From Bacteroidota bacterium (GTDB lineage Bacteria; Bacteroidota; Bacteroidia; Bacteroidales; P3): a stretch of DNA of 64,000 nucleotides. Every line of letters begins with the position of its first letter. The first letter of the stretch is position 1. Under the pieces are notes generated by a model, which did no database searches, was not told the origin of the DNA, and saw only the letters and a program-made list of their open reading frames with translations. Below are positions 1-9,473 of this stretch, one piece after another. Made by a program: the position numbers and the translations under genes. The DNA is taken from assembly GCA_017860275.1 (NCBI GenBank), contig JAFNAQ010000009.1, positions 116,826-180,825 on the forward strand, read 5' to 3'.

Positions 1-39
1 AAATATCCAAATAATTGATACAGAAACTATAATATTGAT

Positions 40-567
40 TTATTTTTCAGTAGTATTTGTTTGAGAATTCTTTTGTTCAAATTCTCTAATCATATCCATC
101 TCATTTGGCATATCCATCATTTGAAGCATAACGGCAGCATCAGTTGCTAAGCGAGACTTAGGGTATTTCTCCATAAAATATTTGTAGTATTCTTTTGCCT
201 TTTCCTTGTCTTGACATTGTTCATAGACTTGAGCCATTCTAAAATAAGCAGCCTCTACCAGATAATGCTCAGGAAAATCTCCAACTAATCTTTCTAAATA
301 CACAATAGCCTTATCACAATACTTCACATTTGCACATACATCAGCAGCCTTAAAAAGAATAATTGCAGAATTTGAATCCTTTGGAAATTCAGCAACATAG
401 GTATTATACATTTCAAGTAAGCTATCTGCTTTAGACGTAGAAATTGCCTTTGCATCAACCAATATCTCTTTTTCTAATGTAGATATTCTTTTCATTTGCT
501 TATTCTTTGTAGGTTCACAAGCCACAAAAGCTAAAATAGCCAAAGCCAAAAATAAATACTTTTTCAT
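40..567 (-). CDS. TPR-type lipoprotein of unknown role
   Basis: A 175-residue protein that starts with a hydrophobic leader ending in LAFVAC, a good lipobox, so the mature protein should be anchored by the cysteine at about residue 17. Residues 55-150 form alternating amphipathic helices with a tetratricopeptide pattern (for example YFRMAQVYEQCQDKEKAKEY), resembling the TPR segments of YbgF/BamD-like proteins. TPR lipoproteins usually act as protein-interaction modules in the envelope, but no partner can be named here. The gene lies 6 bases downstream of def and is probably the last visible member of the ruvX-def operon. TPR lipoprotein is secure; specific role unknown. Confidence 0.8.
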   Translation of the reverse strand: MKKYLFLALAILAFVACEPTKNKQMKRISTLEKEILVDAKAISTSKADSLLEMYNTYVAEFPKDSNSAIILFKAADVCANVKYCDKAIVYLERLVGDFPEHYLVEAAYFRMAQVYEQCQDKEKAKEYYKYFMEKYPKSRLATDAAVMLQMMDMPNEMDMIREFEQKNSQTNTTEK

Positions 568-573
568 AACAAT

Positions 574-1131
574 TTATTTTTTAACAATTTTCATCCTATA
601 ATCCGTTCTGACCTTACCTACAGAAATGTCGTTGAGTTTTCGCTTCAACAATGTCTTTCTAAGCGGAGATAATCTATCTACAAAAACCTTCCCTTCTAAA
701 TGATCATACTCATGTTGAAAAACCCTAGCTCTAATTCCAGTAAGATATTCTTCTTTCTCATTGAAGTTCTCATCAAAATATCTAACCTTTATAATTGATT
801 TTCTTGATACATCTTCATGAATATCTGGAACAGAAAGACAGCCCTCCTGGAACACCCATAACTCTCCACTCTCTTCGATAATCTGTGGGTTAATAAAGGC
901 TTGTTTAAAACCCTCAGCCTCTGGATAATTTTCTACAAAAGGAGTTGCATCTATAACAAATAATCGTATTGATTTGTCTATTTGAGGAGCTGCAAGACCT
1001 ACACCTGAGGCATGATACATTGTATCGAACATATCTTCTATCAACTTATCTAATTCGGGATATTCTTTATCAATATCCTTTGCAACTTTTCTTAATATTG
1101 GATTCCCAAATCCAACAATTGGTAATATCAT
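574..1131 (-). CDS. def: Peptide deformylase
   Basis: Removes the formyl group from the initiator methionine of new proteins at the ribosome exit. All three signature motifs are visible: GVGLAAPQ (residues 43-50), EGCLS (96-100, with metal ligand Cys98) and HEYDH (140-144, two histidine ligands and the catalytic glutamate). The 185-residue length is normal for the family. It sits 10 bases downstream of ruvX and 6 bases upstream of the TPR lipoprotein gene on the same strand, so the three are probably co-transcribed. The def-ruvX pairing is common in Bacteroidota. Confidence 0.97.
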   Translation of the reverse strand: MILPIVGFGNPILRKVAKDIDKEYPELDKLIEDMFDTMYHASGVGLAAPQIDKSIRLFVIDATPFVENYPEAEGFKQAFINPQIIEESGELWVFQEGCLSVPDIHEDVSRKSIIKVRYFDENFNEKEEYLTGIRARVFQHEYDHLEGKVFVDRLSPLRKTLLKRKLNDISVGKVRTDYRMKIVKK

Positions 1132-1141
1132 TTCTTCTTTT

Positions 1142-1546
1142 TTATTTCATAAAATCTTGCAAGATAATCACTGCACTAACTGTATCAACTAGAGCCTTAT
1201 CTTGACGTTGTTTCTTTTTCGCCCCACAATCACGAATGGTTTGCGTAGCTATCTTAGATGTAAAACGCTCATCTATCCTATTTATTTTTTTTGTTGGATA
1301 ACGTTTTGAGAGTTCTTCAACAAATGGCTCAATATAAACTGAACTTTCCGACAATGTATTATCCATTTGTTTTGCCAAACCTACAACAAACTCATCAACC
1401 TCCTCTTCTTTAAGGTAGTTCTCTAAGAATTCAAATAAATTCTTCGTCTCTACTGTAGTTAAAGATGTGGCGATAATTCTCTGCGTATCGCTTACAGCAA
1501 GTCCAGTCCTACGCTTTCCGTAATCTATCGCCAGTAATCTTCCCAT
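1142..1546 (-). CDS. ruvX: Putative pre-16S rRNA nuclease / Holliday junction resolvase-like YqgF
   Basis: A 134-residue RNase H-fold protein of the YqgF/RuvX family, involved in 16S rRNA 5'-end maturation in E. coli and also described as a resolvase-like protein. The N-terminal strand carries AIDYGKRRTGLAVSD with the acidic residue Asp8. RIDERFTS (about residues 90-97) and DKALVDTVSAVIIL (Asp121 region) supply the other conserved acidic positions. Length is typical. It precedes def with 10 bases between them, and lies 10 bases after the CoA-transferase gene. The family is certain; the biochemical role is taken from family knowledge. Confidence 0.93.
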   Translation of the reverse strand: MGRLLAIDYGKRRTGLAVSDTQRIIATSLTTVETKNLFEFLENYLKEEEVDEFVVGLAKQMDNTLSESSVYIEPFVEELSKRYPTKKINRIDERFTSKIATQTIRDCGAKKKQRQDKALVDTVSAVIILQDFMK

Positions 1547-1556
1547 ATTTTAATTA

Positions 1557-2867
1557 TTATTTTCTTACAAAATGATAATGTGAACCATAGCGTTCAAACG
1601 CTGCTCTATCTAGTTCTTCTCTATGGTCTGGATGAGCAACAGAAATAAGCAGTCTTGCTCTTTCTTGAAGACTCTTCCCATATAAATTAACTGCTCCAAA
1701 CTCAGTAACAAACCAATGAATATGATTTCTTGTTGTAACAACACCGGCTCCAAGGTTTAGAGTCGGAGCAATTTTAGAAATCCCCTTATTCGTTGTTGAA
1801 GGCATAGCAATAATTGATTTCCCTCCCTCTGAACGTGAAGCTCCATAAATAAAATCTACCTGACCTCCAACACCAGAGAAAAATTTAGTCCCCAAGCTAT
1901 CTGCACAAACCTGACCTGTAATATCTATTTGAAGTGCAGAATTAATTGCAGTCATCTTAGGTTGTTGAGCAATAATAAATGGATCATTGGTATAAGCCAC
2001 ATCCATCATTGCAACTCTTGGGTTATTATGAATAAAATCATAAACCTTTTGAGAGCCCATTAGGAAAGTAGACACCATCTTTCCATTATCTAGCTTCTTA
2101 TTTTTCCCATTTATTACACCACTCTCAACCAATGGTAAAACTCCATCGGCAAACATCTCTGTATGAATACCAAGATTTTGATGTGTTGTTAGTTGAGTAA
2201 GTACAGCATTAGGTATTGCTCCAATACCCATTTGCAAACAAGCTCCATCTTCAATAAGTCCAGCACAATGTTTACCTATAGCAATCTCTTCAGTAGTTGG
2301 CTGGGTGAAATGTGCAGGCATTAGTGGTGTATTATCTTCAACGAATACATCAATCATAGAAACAGGGATAAGAGCATCGCCAAAAGATCTAGGCACACAA
2401 GGATTAACCACTGCAATAACAGTCTTTGCTGTCTCAACGGCTGCAAGTGTTGCATCAACAGATGTCCCCATAGACACATAACCATGTTCATCAGGAGGGC
2501 AAACTTGAATCATTGCAACATCGCAAGGCAAGTATCCACCACGATATAGTTTTTGAGTTTCAGAAAGCATAACAGGAATATAGTCAGCAAATCCTGCTTG
2601 AACATCCTTTCTCACATTTGCTCCGACAAAGAAAGCATCGTGCTGAAAAGCTTTTTCTAATTCTGCGCTAGCATAAGGTGCGGGACCTTCAGTATGAAGA
2701 TGGTGTACATAAACATTAGAAAACTCTCCTCTTCTTCCTCTTTCAACCATTGCATCAACTAAGCATTGAGGTACAGATGCCACAGAGCTTAAATGCACAT
2801 GGTCACCAGATTTAATAATCTTTACTGCCTCTTGAGGGCTAACTATTTTATATGTTTTTTGTGTCAT
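1557..2867 (-). CDS. Acetyl-CoA hydrolase/transferase family, probable 4-hydroxybutyrate CoA-transferase
   Basis: A 436-residue cytosolic CoA-transferase of the Cat2/AbfT group, which moves CoA between acetyl-CoA and a short-chain acid such as 4-hydroxybutyrate or butyrate. The conserved GIGAIP loop is at about residues 214-219 and the LGIHTEMF motif holds the likely catalytic glutamate at about residue 237. The C-terminal domain (FFSGVGGQVDF, GGKSIIAMPST, HWFVTEFGAVNLYG) matches the AcetylCoA_hyd_C family. Substrate choice cannot be read from sequence. Together with fermentative Bacteroidales physiology this suggests acid-CoA exchange in butyrate or succinate/4-aminobutyrate fermentation. 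A clear TTTG/TACCTTTG promoter lies upstream. Confidence 0.88.
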   Translation of the reverse strand: MTQKTYKIVSPQEAVKIIKSGDHVHLSSVASVPQCLVDAMVERGRRGEFSNVYVHHLHTEGPAPYASAELEKAFQHDAFFVGANVRKDVQAGFADYIPVMLSETQKLYRGGYLPCDVAMIQVCPPDEHGYVSMGTSVDATLAAVETAKTVIAVVNPCVPRSFGDALIPVSMIDVFVEDNTPLMPAHFTQPTTEEIAIGKHCAGLIEDGACLQMGIGAIPNAVLTQLTTHQNLGIHTEMFADGVLPLVESGVINGKNKKLDNGKMVSTFLMGSQKVYDFIHNNPRVAMMDVAYTNDPFIIAQQPKMTAINSALQIDITGQVCADSLGTKFFSGVGGQVDFIYGASRSEGGKSIIAMPSTTNKGISKIAPTLNLGAGVVTTRNHIHWFVTEFGAVNLYGKSLQERARLLISVAHPDHREELDRAAFERYGSHYHFVRK

Positions 2868-2929
2868 AAAAGTTTTAGTTTATACGTTTTAATGTCTGTT
2901 CTATCAACGATTTCGTACAGAATAATGTG

Positions 2930-2959
2930 CAAAGGTACGAAAATAATAAATTTGACAAA
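2930..2959 (-). promoter_or_regulatory. Bacteroidota-type promoter of the CoA-transferase gene
   Basis: On the minus strand TTTG (2959-2956) is followed, after an 18-base spacer, by TACCTTTG (2937-2930), matching the Bacteroidota -33/-7 consensus TTTG-N19-TAnnTTTG. It leaves a leader of about 55 bases before the ATG at 2867. Confidence 0.75.
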
Positions 2960-3145
2960 ATCAAGTCCATTTAAAAGTAGTAAATACAAAAGAAAAATCT
3001 AAATCATACCTAATTAATCCTCACAAGGATGTTACTTACCTCTGGTTGTTTGACAATAATTGCAATCAAATATTTAGTATCTACATATTTTTATTAACTT
3101 TAAATCTCTTTTAGTTTAGTTTTGTTCTAGGGAATCCTTGTTTTG

Positions 3146-3282
3146 AACTTTTTTTACGAAGATTTGATGTCAACATCATGCCATGATATCGGTCACTTCA
3201 TGGCATGATCTTATAATCTTCATGGCATGATGTTGATAGGATCATGGCATGATGTTGACATCAAATCTTCGTAAAAAAAGTT
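3146..3282. repeat. 42-bp perfect inverted repeat with internal palindromic-word copies
   Basis: Arms 3146-3187 and 3241-3282 are exact reverse complements over 42 bases, separated by 53 bases. The near-palindromic word catggcatgat (or its complement) occurs four times: once at the inner end of each arm and twice in the loop, at about 3199 and 3219. The element fills the middle of the 502-base gap between two divergent genes (2868-3369). No ORF of coding character is present in the gap. Its function is unknown; it could form a very large hairpin in RNA or cruciform DNA. Confidence 0.85.
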
Positions 3283-3332
3283 TGTTATAAGAAAATGCTA
3301 AATCTGAACAGGGTTATTTTAGTTTTTTACTT

Positions 3333-3340
3333 TATCTTTG
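3333..3340 (+). promoter_or_regulatory. -7 element of the 3370 lipoprotein gene
   Basis: TATCTTTG fits TAnnTTTG and lies 30 bases before the ATG at 3370. The -33 region (ttttag near 3316) is a weak match. Confidence 0.6.
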
Positions 3341-3369
3341 CATTAAGATAAACCTTTAAAAATAACATT

Positions 3370-3900
3370 ATGAAAAAATTATTATTATCACTTATCCTTA
3401 TTGTTCCTTTATTATTTTCTGGTTGTAGTTCAACTCAGAAGCTAATGGATAAATATACAGGAAATATGTCGCTAAAAACTGGAGGACAAGAATACAAACT
3501 TTATGCCTCTAATTTTTATATCAAAGATGGAAAAACATATGTTGTTGCCTCCAACGGAGATAGAACAATAACAATTAGCTTTAAGGGAACAACACCGGGG
3601 GTTTATCCTCTGGGTATGGCTACAAACCTTCAGGATATTGCTGCATTAGCATCAAAGGGCTTAGGTGGTATTCTTGATGCCGATAATGCATTAATGCATG
3701 TCCCTACAGAAGCTTATAAAAGTACATATCTTTCTCTTACTGGAAATCTAGTTATTACTGAATATACAAGTGGAAAGATTGTTGGAACATTTTCTGGAGT
3801 AGGTATAAATAAAGATTTGTTAAGTGTTCAAGGTATTTTGAATATATTAATAAACAATAGCATGGACTTTTCTGGGTCTTTCTCAGCAGTGAAATTATAG
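3370..3900 (+). CDS. Small lipoprotein of unknown function
   Basis: A 176-residue protein with a lysine-rich start, a hydrophobic leader and the lipobox LLFSGC, so it should be lipid-anchored at about Cys19. The remainder is beta-rich (GGQEYKLYASNFYIKDGKTYVVA, GNLVITEYTSGKIVGTFSG), with a strand pattern like small beta-sandwich lipoproteins of Bacteroidales that resemble DUF6252-type proteins, though I cannot assign it to a family. It is monocistronic: its own promoter lies just upstream and a strong terminator follows 8 bases after the stop. Confidence 0.75.
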   Translation: MKKLLLSLILIVPLLFSGCSSTQKLMDKYTGNMSLKTGGQEYKLYASNFYIKDGKTYVVASNGDRTITISFKGTTPGVYPLGMATNLQDIAALASKGLGGILDADNALMHVPTEAYKSTYLSLTGNLVITEYTSGKIVGTFSGVGINKDLLSVQGILNILINNSMDFSGSFSAVKL

Positions 3901-3908
3901 TTAAAACC

Positions 3909-3965
3909 TATATAAATAAGAAAAAGGTTGGAATTCAATTTTCCAACCTTTTTCTTATTTATATA
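3909..3965. terminator. Bidirectional terminator between the 3370 lipoprotein gene and ispF
   Basis: Arms 3909-3933 and 3941-3965 are perfect 25-base complements around a 7-base loop. The A/T-rich flanks give U-tracts in both directions, so it can end both convergent transcripts. Confidence 0.85.
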
Positions 3966-3974
3966 AAGATAGTT

Positions 3975-4454
3975 TTATTTCTTAGATAATAACACAACAG
4001 CTTGAGCTGAGATTCCCTCATTTCTACCTACAAAGCCTAGATTCTCTGTTGTTGTTGCCTTGATTGTCACATCATCAGAGTCTAGTTCTAGAATTTCAGC
4101 TAGAATCTCCTGCATACTTGGTATATATTTTCCAATTTTTGGTGATTGCAGAGATATCGTTGAATCAATATTTTCAATTTTAAATCCCTTGGCTTTTACT
4201 TTTTCAAAACAATCCTTGAGTAATAATTTACTGTCTATTCCTTTGAATTTATCATTTGAATCAGGATATTGATAACCAATATCTCTTTGATTAGAGGCTC
4301 CAAGGAGTGCGTCAATTATTGCATGAATGAGAACATCAGCATCTGAATGTCCTACTGCACCTAAGGGACTTTCAATTTTTATTCCTCCAAGGAAAAGATC
4401 ATATCCTTCCTTTAGTTGGTGAACATCATATCCTATACCTACCCTTAGTTGCAT
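3975..4454 (-). CDS. ispF: 2-C-methyl-D-erythritol 2,4-cyclodiphosphate synthase
   Basis: Fifth enzyme of the MEP isoprenoid pathway; cyclises CDP-ME 2-phosphate to MEcPP with release of CMP, as a zinc-containing trimer. The metal site GYDVHQ (Asp9, His11) and the GHSDADVLIHAIIDALLG segment (residues about 36-53, third metal-ligand histidine) are intact. The C-terminal ATTTENLGFVGRNEGI matches the CDP-binding loop. 159 residues is normal. It begins 4 bases after the porV stop on the same strand, so it is probably co-transcribed with porU-porV. IspD and IspE are also encoded in this window at 42.4 and 57.5 kb. Confidence 0.97.
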   Translation of the reverse strand: MQLRVGIGYDVHQLKEGYDLFLGGIKIESPLGAVGHSDADVLIHAIIDALLGASNQRDIGYQYPDSNDKFKGIDSKLLLKDCFEKVKAKGFKIENIDSTISLQSPKIGKYIPSMQEILAEILELDSDDVTIKATTTENLGFVGRNEGISAQAVVLLSKK

Positions 4455-4458
4455 TATA

Positions 4459-5649
4459 TTATTTCTTTGTTGGAGATAAGTCGAATGTTAAAGAAAGACG
4501 TAATGTATTTTTTAAAGGGTGATTGTTTGCCACAGTTGGAACAAGGTACGCAATATCTAAACTCATTACATTATATTTAAATCCTCCTCCAAATGTTGCA
4601 TATTGACGTCCCCCTTTTTTATCGCTTTCGTAAAAATATCCACCTCTTAGATAAAGAAATTTGTTATATGTATATTCTAACCCTGCCGATAACATTATCT
4701 CTTGCATCTCTTCTTTGAAACCATTTGGAGCATCGTAAAAAGATTGTATCGCCCCTTGTAATATTCCTACATTTGGGTTCATGCCAGCTACAATATCTCC
4801 TACTGAATCATAAACTGCTGGTGTTGGAACTAAAAGTTTATTGATATCCAACATCATAGATAATTTATTAAATTGGTCAAAATCCATTGTATAGCGCCCA
4901 CCAAGTCTTAGATTTGCTGGTAGAAAACTTTTCTCCATATTATCTGAATAAGAAATCTTTGCTCCAAGATTAGATATTTGCATACCTATGGCATATTCTG
5001 ATGCTTGGTCGATGTCTCTTTGGTAATAAAGACCAATATCAGTTGCTGCTGAATTTGCAGCCTTTGTAGCTGTTGTTCCTACATTCTGTCCCTGGGTTAA
5101 ATCGGAACGAATATATCTTCCTGTTACGGAAGCAGAAAAATAGTCTGAAAGTTTCATTGTATATGCAAGGTCAAGTGCAAATTCATTTGGTTTAAAATTA
5201 CCCATATCTTGTCCCTCTTCACTAAAAAAATTAATCCCACCTAAAGAGAAGTAAGTTAATGATCCTCCTAAAGCACTTCTATCGTCAAGCTTATAATATC
5301 CAGCTAAATACATTAAACTTATATCTCCTACCAAGTCTCTAAGCCATGGTGTATATGTAAATGTTAATCCAGTCTGATTCTCTGCAAATGCAAGTTTCGC
5401 AGCATTCCAATGTATTGAATTCCCGTCTGGAGTAGAAGCTGCTCCAACATCTCCCATCGAGCCTGCCCTTGAATCTGGTGCAATTAGTAGTACAGGGACA
5501 CCAGTCATAATTACTCTTGCTCCTTCAGTAATCTGCTTACGAAGAATGGTTTCCGTAATATTGTCATTATCTATCTGCGCTTCTGCATTCTTAGGAGAAA
5601 TGAACGTTATTGCCAATATTGCAATAGGGATTAATCTTAAATATTTCAT
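4459..5649 (-). CDS. porV: Type IX secretion outer-membrane protein PorV (LptO)
   Basis: A 396-residue outer-membrane beta-barrel of the FadL-like PorV family. In the T9SS it picks up folded cargo from the translocon and delivers it to the PorU sortase. It has a signal peptide ending near NAEAQ and then the family signature around PVLLIAPDSRAGSMGDVGAASTPDG, followed by HWNAAKLAF. The rest alternates amphipathic beta strands and ends in a typical aromatic C-terminus (LRLSLTFDLSPTKK). It lies 61 bases downstream of porU and is followed directly by ispF. The porU-porV adjacency matches Flavobacterium, where gldJ is next to them. Confidence 0.93.
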   Translation of the reverse strand: MKYLRLIPIAILAITFISPKNAEAQIDNDNITETILRKQITEGARVIMTGVPVLLIAPDSRAGSMGDVGAASTPDGNSIHWNAAKLAFAENQTGLTFTYTPWLRDLVGDISLMYLAGYYKLDDRSALGGSLTYFSLGGINFFSEEGQDMGNFKPNEFALDLAYTMKLSDYFSASVTGRYIRSDLTQGQNVGTTATKAANSAATDIGLYYQRDIDQASEYAIGMQISNLGAKISYSDNMEKSFLPANLRLGGRYTMDFDQFNKLSMMLDINKLLVPTPAVYDSVGDIVAGMNPNVGILQGAIQSFYDAPNGFKEEMQEIMLSAGLEYTYNKFLYLRGGYFYESDKKGGRQYATFGGGFKYNVMSLDIAYLVPTVANNHPLKNTLRLSLTFDLSPTKK

Positions 5650-5710
5650 ATATGTTTTTTTGTCTTAACTTTATTAAACGAAATGATTTGTAGTTTTATT
5701 ATTTTGGATA

Positions 5711-8700
5711 TTAAAAAATCACTAATTTTTCTGCTTTTGTCCATTGAGTTCCTTGATCCATATTTAGTTGCATTCTATAAAAATATATACCAGCTTGGAG
5801 TTTTCCTCCTCCATCTATAGTCCCATTCCACTCAATAGGTCCAATTGTATAACCGTTGGTAGGAGTATTAACTTCAATTGTTTTCACCTTCCTTCCTGAC
5901 GAATTAAATATATGAATTTGTGCAGAATTAATATTGCCTCTTTGGTTGTGCTCTAGATAAAACTTCGTTAAACCAGAAAATGGGTTTGGATAGTTTTTAA
6001 GGTTCATAAAGGTTTCTTCTTCTGAACCGTGTACTTTAAATATTATTGTTTCTGAACCAGAATAGTTAAATATATTCCAAGCCTTTAGTGTTAAAGTATG
6101 TTCTCCTTCTGTTAGGGAAGTAAGAGGGAATTTAATATACCCTTTATTTGGATTCTGCTCATCTTGTTCAAAATAATCATTTAAGATAAATGTATTGGCT
6201 GCATTATCTAAGGTTGCTGTAATATCATGCCCTAATCCAGAACCTACAGTGTTTATTGCTATTTTGTCAGATATGATTGCAAAAATCTCTGCATTTTCAT
6301 CTGCTATTCCTCCTGAAACAAAGTTTGAATCAGAGATAAATAGCCTAACCAAAGGTCTTGTTTCTTCAATTGTTACACTATTATCTATTCCTCCTATTAT
6401 CACCTTGTTGCAATATCCCCCTGCATCTAGGCTGTCATTCTGAGCATAATAACTTAGTTTTCCATATCCGTAATTGTATGCTATATCTTTTGGCATGGTG
6501 AAGTTCTGAGAAAAAACTCCATTTACAACCTTGGTTTTTCCTTTATATAAAATATTCTTTTGTTGCTCAAATGTAATAGCTGATCCAGAATTATCGTTAT
6601 CTAATGTTTGGAAATTAGTAGTTTTATCATATAGAGAAATTTGAACTATACCATTAAAATCTGTATTAACATTATTACTATCGTCAACTATACTTCCAAC
6701 AACTCTAATATTTGATAATGCACTCAAAGTGTCAATATTTATTTCTGGATTAATAAGATTTATTGAATCTGTTCTAACGGAATATTTAGGAAGGCTTATC
6801 TTTAATGCAGGATCTCCCATAAGTACAACAGATCTTTTGTTCTCACTTTGAGTATAATCTCTTTCATTTTTAGCTTTGATGAATGCTTCTCCAAAAGTAT
6901 TTGCCTTACCAGCTTTCTTTTCTAAAGTATATTTGTGAAAATCCTTATTAATTGAATCGTCAGAATTGATTTTTCTTGAAGCAGTAATTATTGCTATTGC
7001 TCCACCATTTTGGTTATATAATGTATATTCTCCAGCACTAGGTTTATCCACAAGGTCAAAACGACCAAATTCACAAGTTGATGTAATTATTAATGGCATT
7101 GAATTATAATTATGCCAACCCATTATATCTGTTATTGTTATAAGTCTTTCACTTGAAAGATGATCTTCAGAACCATGACCTACATAATTTAAGATTAAAG
7201 CTCCCTTTTTCATTTGTTGATTTATTGCCTTCGACGCATCAGGATATGTATTCCCAGCCGAAGATGCAAATTGTTTATAGGCATCTGAATAAACCTTTAT
7301 TGGGTTGAGTTGAGGTTGAGTTTCCTTAACTTGAAAATAAATATTTTCTGCGTGAGTAACAAAATATTTATCCCCATCTTCTGCATCATCGGAAGTTAAC
7401 AATATAGAGTTCCTCCAATCACCCATGGTTTTATCATCTGTAATATCTTTTTTTAATAAATATCTTTCTGTTTTGTCTACTAAATTCTTAGCTTGCTCAA
7501 TGTTATTTACAGGGAAACGTCCTACTCCTATCATCATTGTATCTCTCAAGCTCATTTCATTTGCACCTTTTGCAAAAGGAGAAAGATAAGTGATATAGTC
7601 CTCACAAACATATGACATTACATCATCTAATGAATTTACACTTTGCCAAGTAAGTACAAAGTTATTATTATACTTTAGTATATTTTTATTATCGAAAGTC
7701 CCATCTCCAAACAATAATACATTTTTGGGAGCTTTGCCTATAGGATTATATTTATTGTACAACATCCTCAAATATTCTCTATAAGCCATATAATCTGGAG
7801 TCCCTGAAGAAAACTCGTTATATATCTGCTCAGTCGTTACTACTACAGCTGATGTATTATTATGATTTTGATGAATCTTTGCCAAACGCTCAGCTTGTTC
7901 AAGGAATATTGGGTTTGTGATAATTACATAATCTATTGGTTGAGTAGCATGAAGATTTTGATTTAAGACTTTCCCTCCCGGCTTAACAGAATTAAAATTT
8001 GAATTAGTATTAAATGCAACAACTTCTCGTAAAGTATCTGTTTTTAAAGTAAAACAATATGTTTTATTTGATAAATTATAATCTCCAGAAATTTGCTTTG
8101 GATTAGTAAAGTTTGTCACATCCCATACCATTAACCCTGCCGATGTAACATTAGTAATCTTATTTTGAACATTCATGTTTTTCCCTACTAATTCTGTTGT
8201 CTTATATTGTAATACTGAAGGATAAACATATTTTAATTCTTTGTCATAATTGACAAGTATATAATCCAACCAACCTTTTGCTGTACTTTCTCCCCTAAAA
8301 CTAACAGTCATTTTGTTATTAACCAAATTTGCAGTTGTTATATCTCTTTTTATTAATCTTGGATTTGCAATATATCCCTGTGAGTTAGATACTATTCCAT
8401 CGATTTTTATTGTATCAATTAAAACTCCATTGTAATTCATAACAAATGACGTTTTCTCTTCACTTTGAGCTACAACTCGATAAACTAATTTTGCTGGATA
8501 TAGCAGATTATTATTAATATCTAAAATAGCATTCTTAATATCTAAAGGATAATCCTCAGGCTTAGTCGTATTAATAAATTGCTTTCCAAGCCATCCTCTA
8601 CCCGATTTATTTGGATTGTTTAGCTCTTGCTTTGAAAAGAAATATTCTCTTGAGGTATTAATGATTGTATCAATAGTTGAATTGTTGATTGCAAGGGTCT

Positions 8701-9175
8701 CTACCCTTTTCTTCTCACCAATTTCTTCATCAAAAGTTATAAAATATGTAGTCATATCAGAATATGGGTGTTGCTCAAAGCTATATGTCCTATCTGTACT
8801 GTTATATGCCCATTTCGTATTCCCTCGTCCATAAAAAATTGCATACCCTCCTTGCGAAAATGTTCCACTAGGATCATTAACATATATAGAGTTTTCTATT
8901 AAATCAGAATTTTTATATTCAGATGTCTCTAATGGCAATTGAATCCCTCCATTCCCAAATATGGAAAGACTTTGGGATTTAATTTCATCGGAAGGGATTC
9001 CTAATGCAATAAAATCATTATATGTCAATTTATACAATCCTGAGCTCGGAATATATATCTTGTACCAATTACCATGTGATAGTACAGAAGAATCGGGATA
9101 GGATATTGATTGGGAGTATAGATTAGAAAATGAAATTATTGAGAAAACCAGTGTTATAATTTTAAAATGTTTCAT
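5711..9175 (-). CDS. porU: Type IX secretion sortase PorU (gingipain-like C25 peptidase)
   Basis: A 1154-residue surface cysteine peptidase that removes the C-terminal sorting domain from T9SS cargo and attaches the cargo to A-LPS. The catalytic pair is visible: His667 in NYVGHGSED and Cys701 in STCEFGRFD, in the C25 (gingipain) arrangement. A signal peptide (leader ending SNLYSQ) precedes a long N-terminal beta-rich region. The C-terminus has its own sorting-like domain, MNLKNYPNPFSGLTKFYLE to KAEKLVIF, which PorU is known to retain. Length and architecture match Porphyromonas PorU. It is the first gene of porU-porV-ispF. Confidence 0.95.
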   Translation of the reverse strand: MKHFKIITLVFSIISFSNLYSQSISYPDSSVLSHGNWYKIYIPSSGLYKLTYNDFIALGIPSDEIKSQSLSIFGNGGIQLPLETSEYKNSDLIENSIYVNDPSGTFSQGGYAIFYGRGNTKWAYNSTDRTYSFEQHPYSDMTTYFITFDEEIGEKKRVETLAINNSTIDTIINTSREYFFSKQELNNPNKSGRGWLGKQFINTTKPEDYPLDIKNAILDINNNLLYPAKLVYRVVAQSEEKTSFVMNYNGVLIDTIKIDGIVSNSQGYIANPRLIKRDITTANLVNNKMTVSFRGESTAKGWLDYILVNYDKELKYVYPSVLQYKTTELVGKNMNVQNKITNVTSAGLMVWDVTNFTNPKQISGDYNLSNKTYCFTLKTDTLREVVAFNTNSNFNSVKPGGKVLNQNLHATQPIDYVIITNPIFLEQAERLAKIHQNHNNTSAVVVTTEQIYNEFSSGTPDYMAYREYLRMLYNKYNPIGKAPKNVLLFGDGTFDNKNILKYNNNFVLTWQSVNSLDDVMSYVCEDYITYLSPFAKGANEMSLRDTMMIGVGRFPVNNIEQAKNLVDKTERYLLKKDITDDKTMGDWRNSILLTSDDAEDGDKYFVTHAENIYFQVKETQPQLNPIKVYSDAYKQFASSAGNTYPDASKAINQQMKKGALILNYVGHGSEDHLSSERLITITDIMGWHNYNSMPLIITSTCEFGRFDLVDKPSAGEYTLYNQNGGAIAIITASRKINSDDSINKDFHKYTLEKKAGKANTFGEAFIKAKNERDYTQSENKRSVVLMGDPALKISLPKYSVRTDSINLINPEINIDTLSALSNIRVVGSIVDDSNNVNTDFNGIVQISLYDKTTNFQTLDNDNSGSAITFEQQKNILYKGKTKVVNGVFSQNFTMPKDIAYNYGYGKLSYYAQNDSLDAGGYCNKVIIGGIDNSVTIEETRPLVRLFISDSNFVSGGIADENAEIFAIISDKIAINTVGSGLGHDITATLDNAANTFILNDYFEQDEQNPNKGYIKFPLTSLTEGEHTLTLKAWNIFNYSGSETIIFKVHGSEEETFMNLKNYPNPFSGLTKFYLEHNQRGNINSAQIHIFNSSGRKVKTIEVNTPTNGYTIGPIEWNGTIDGGGKLQAGIYFYRMQLNMDQGTQWTKAEKLVIF

Positions 9176-9473
9176 AAATCAGAATGCTAAAAATATTTAT
9201 GTTTATTATAGTAATAACAATGAAACTATGATTTTATTGTGATTGGGGTATCACAAAAAGTAATATTTCATGTAACTTTGGTCAGTACTATAAGTATAAA
9301 TATAATCTTTTGAGATTAAATACGTGTACAACTCAGTCATTTTACACGTTGAAAAACAAAGATTAAGAGAATAAAAATTAAAAATTAATACAATAAAAAG
9401 TGTTTTATTTGTGTTTTTTTTGTAATATTGCCAATTGAATTAGTCATTTTTATTGACTTAATATAAACTGATA

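Noticed and set aside
2793..3002. 69-codon plus-strand ORF
   Set aside because: It overlaps the start and promoter of the CoA-transferase gene on the other strand and has no coding character.
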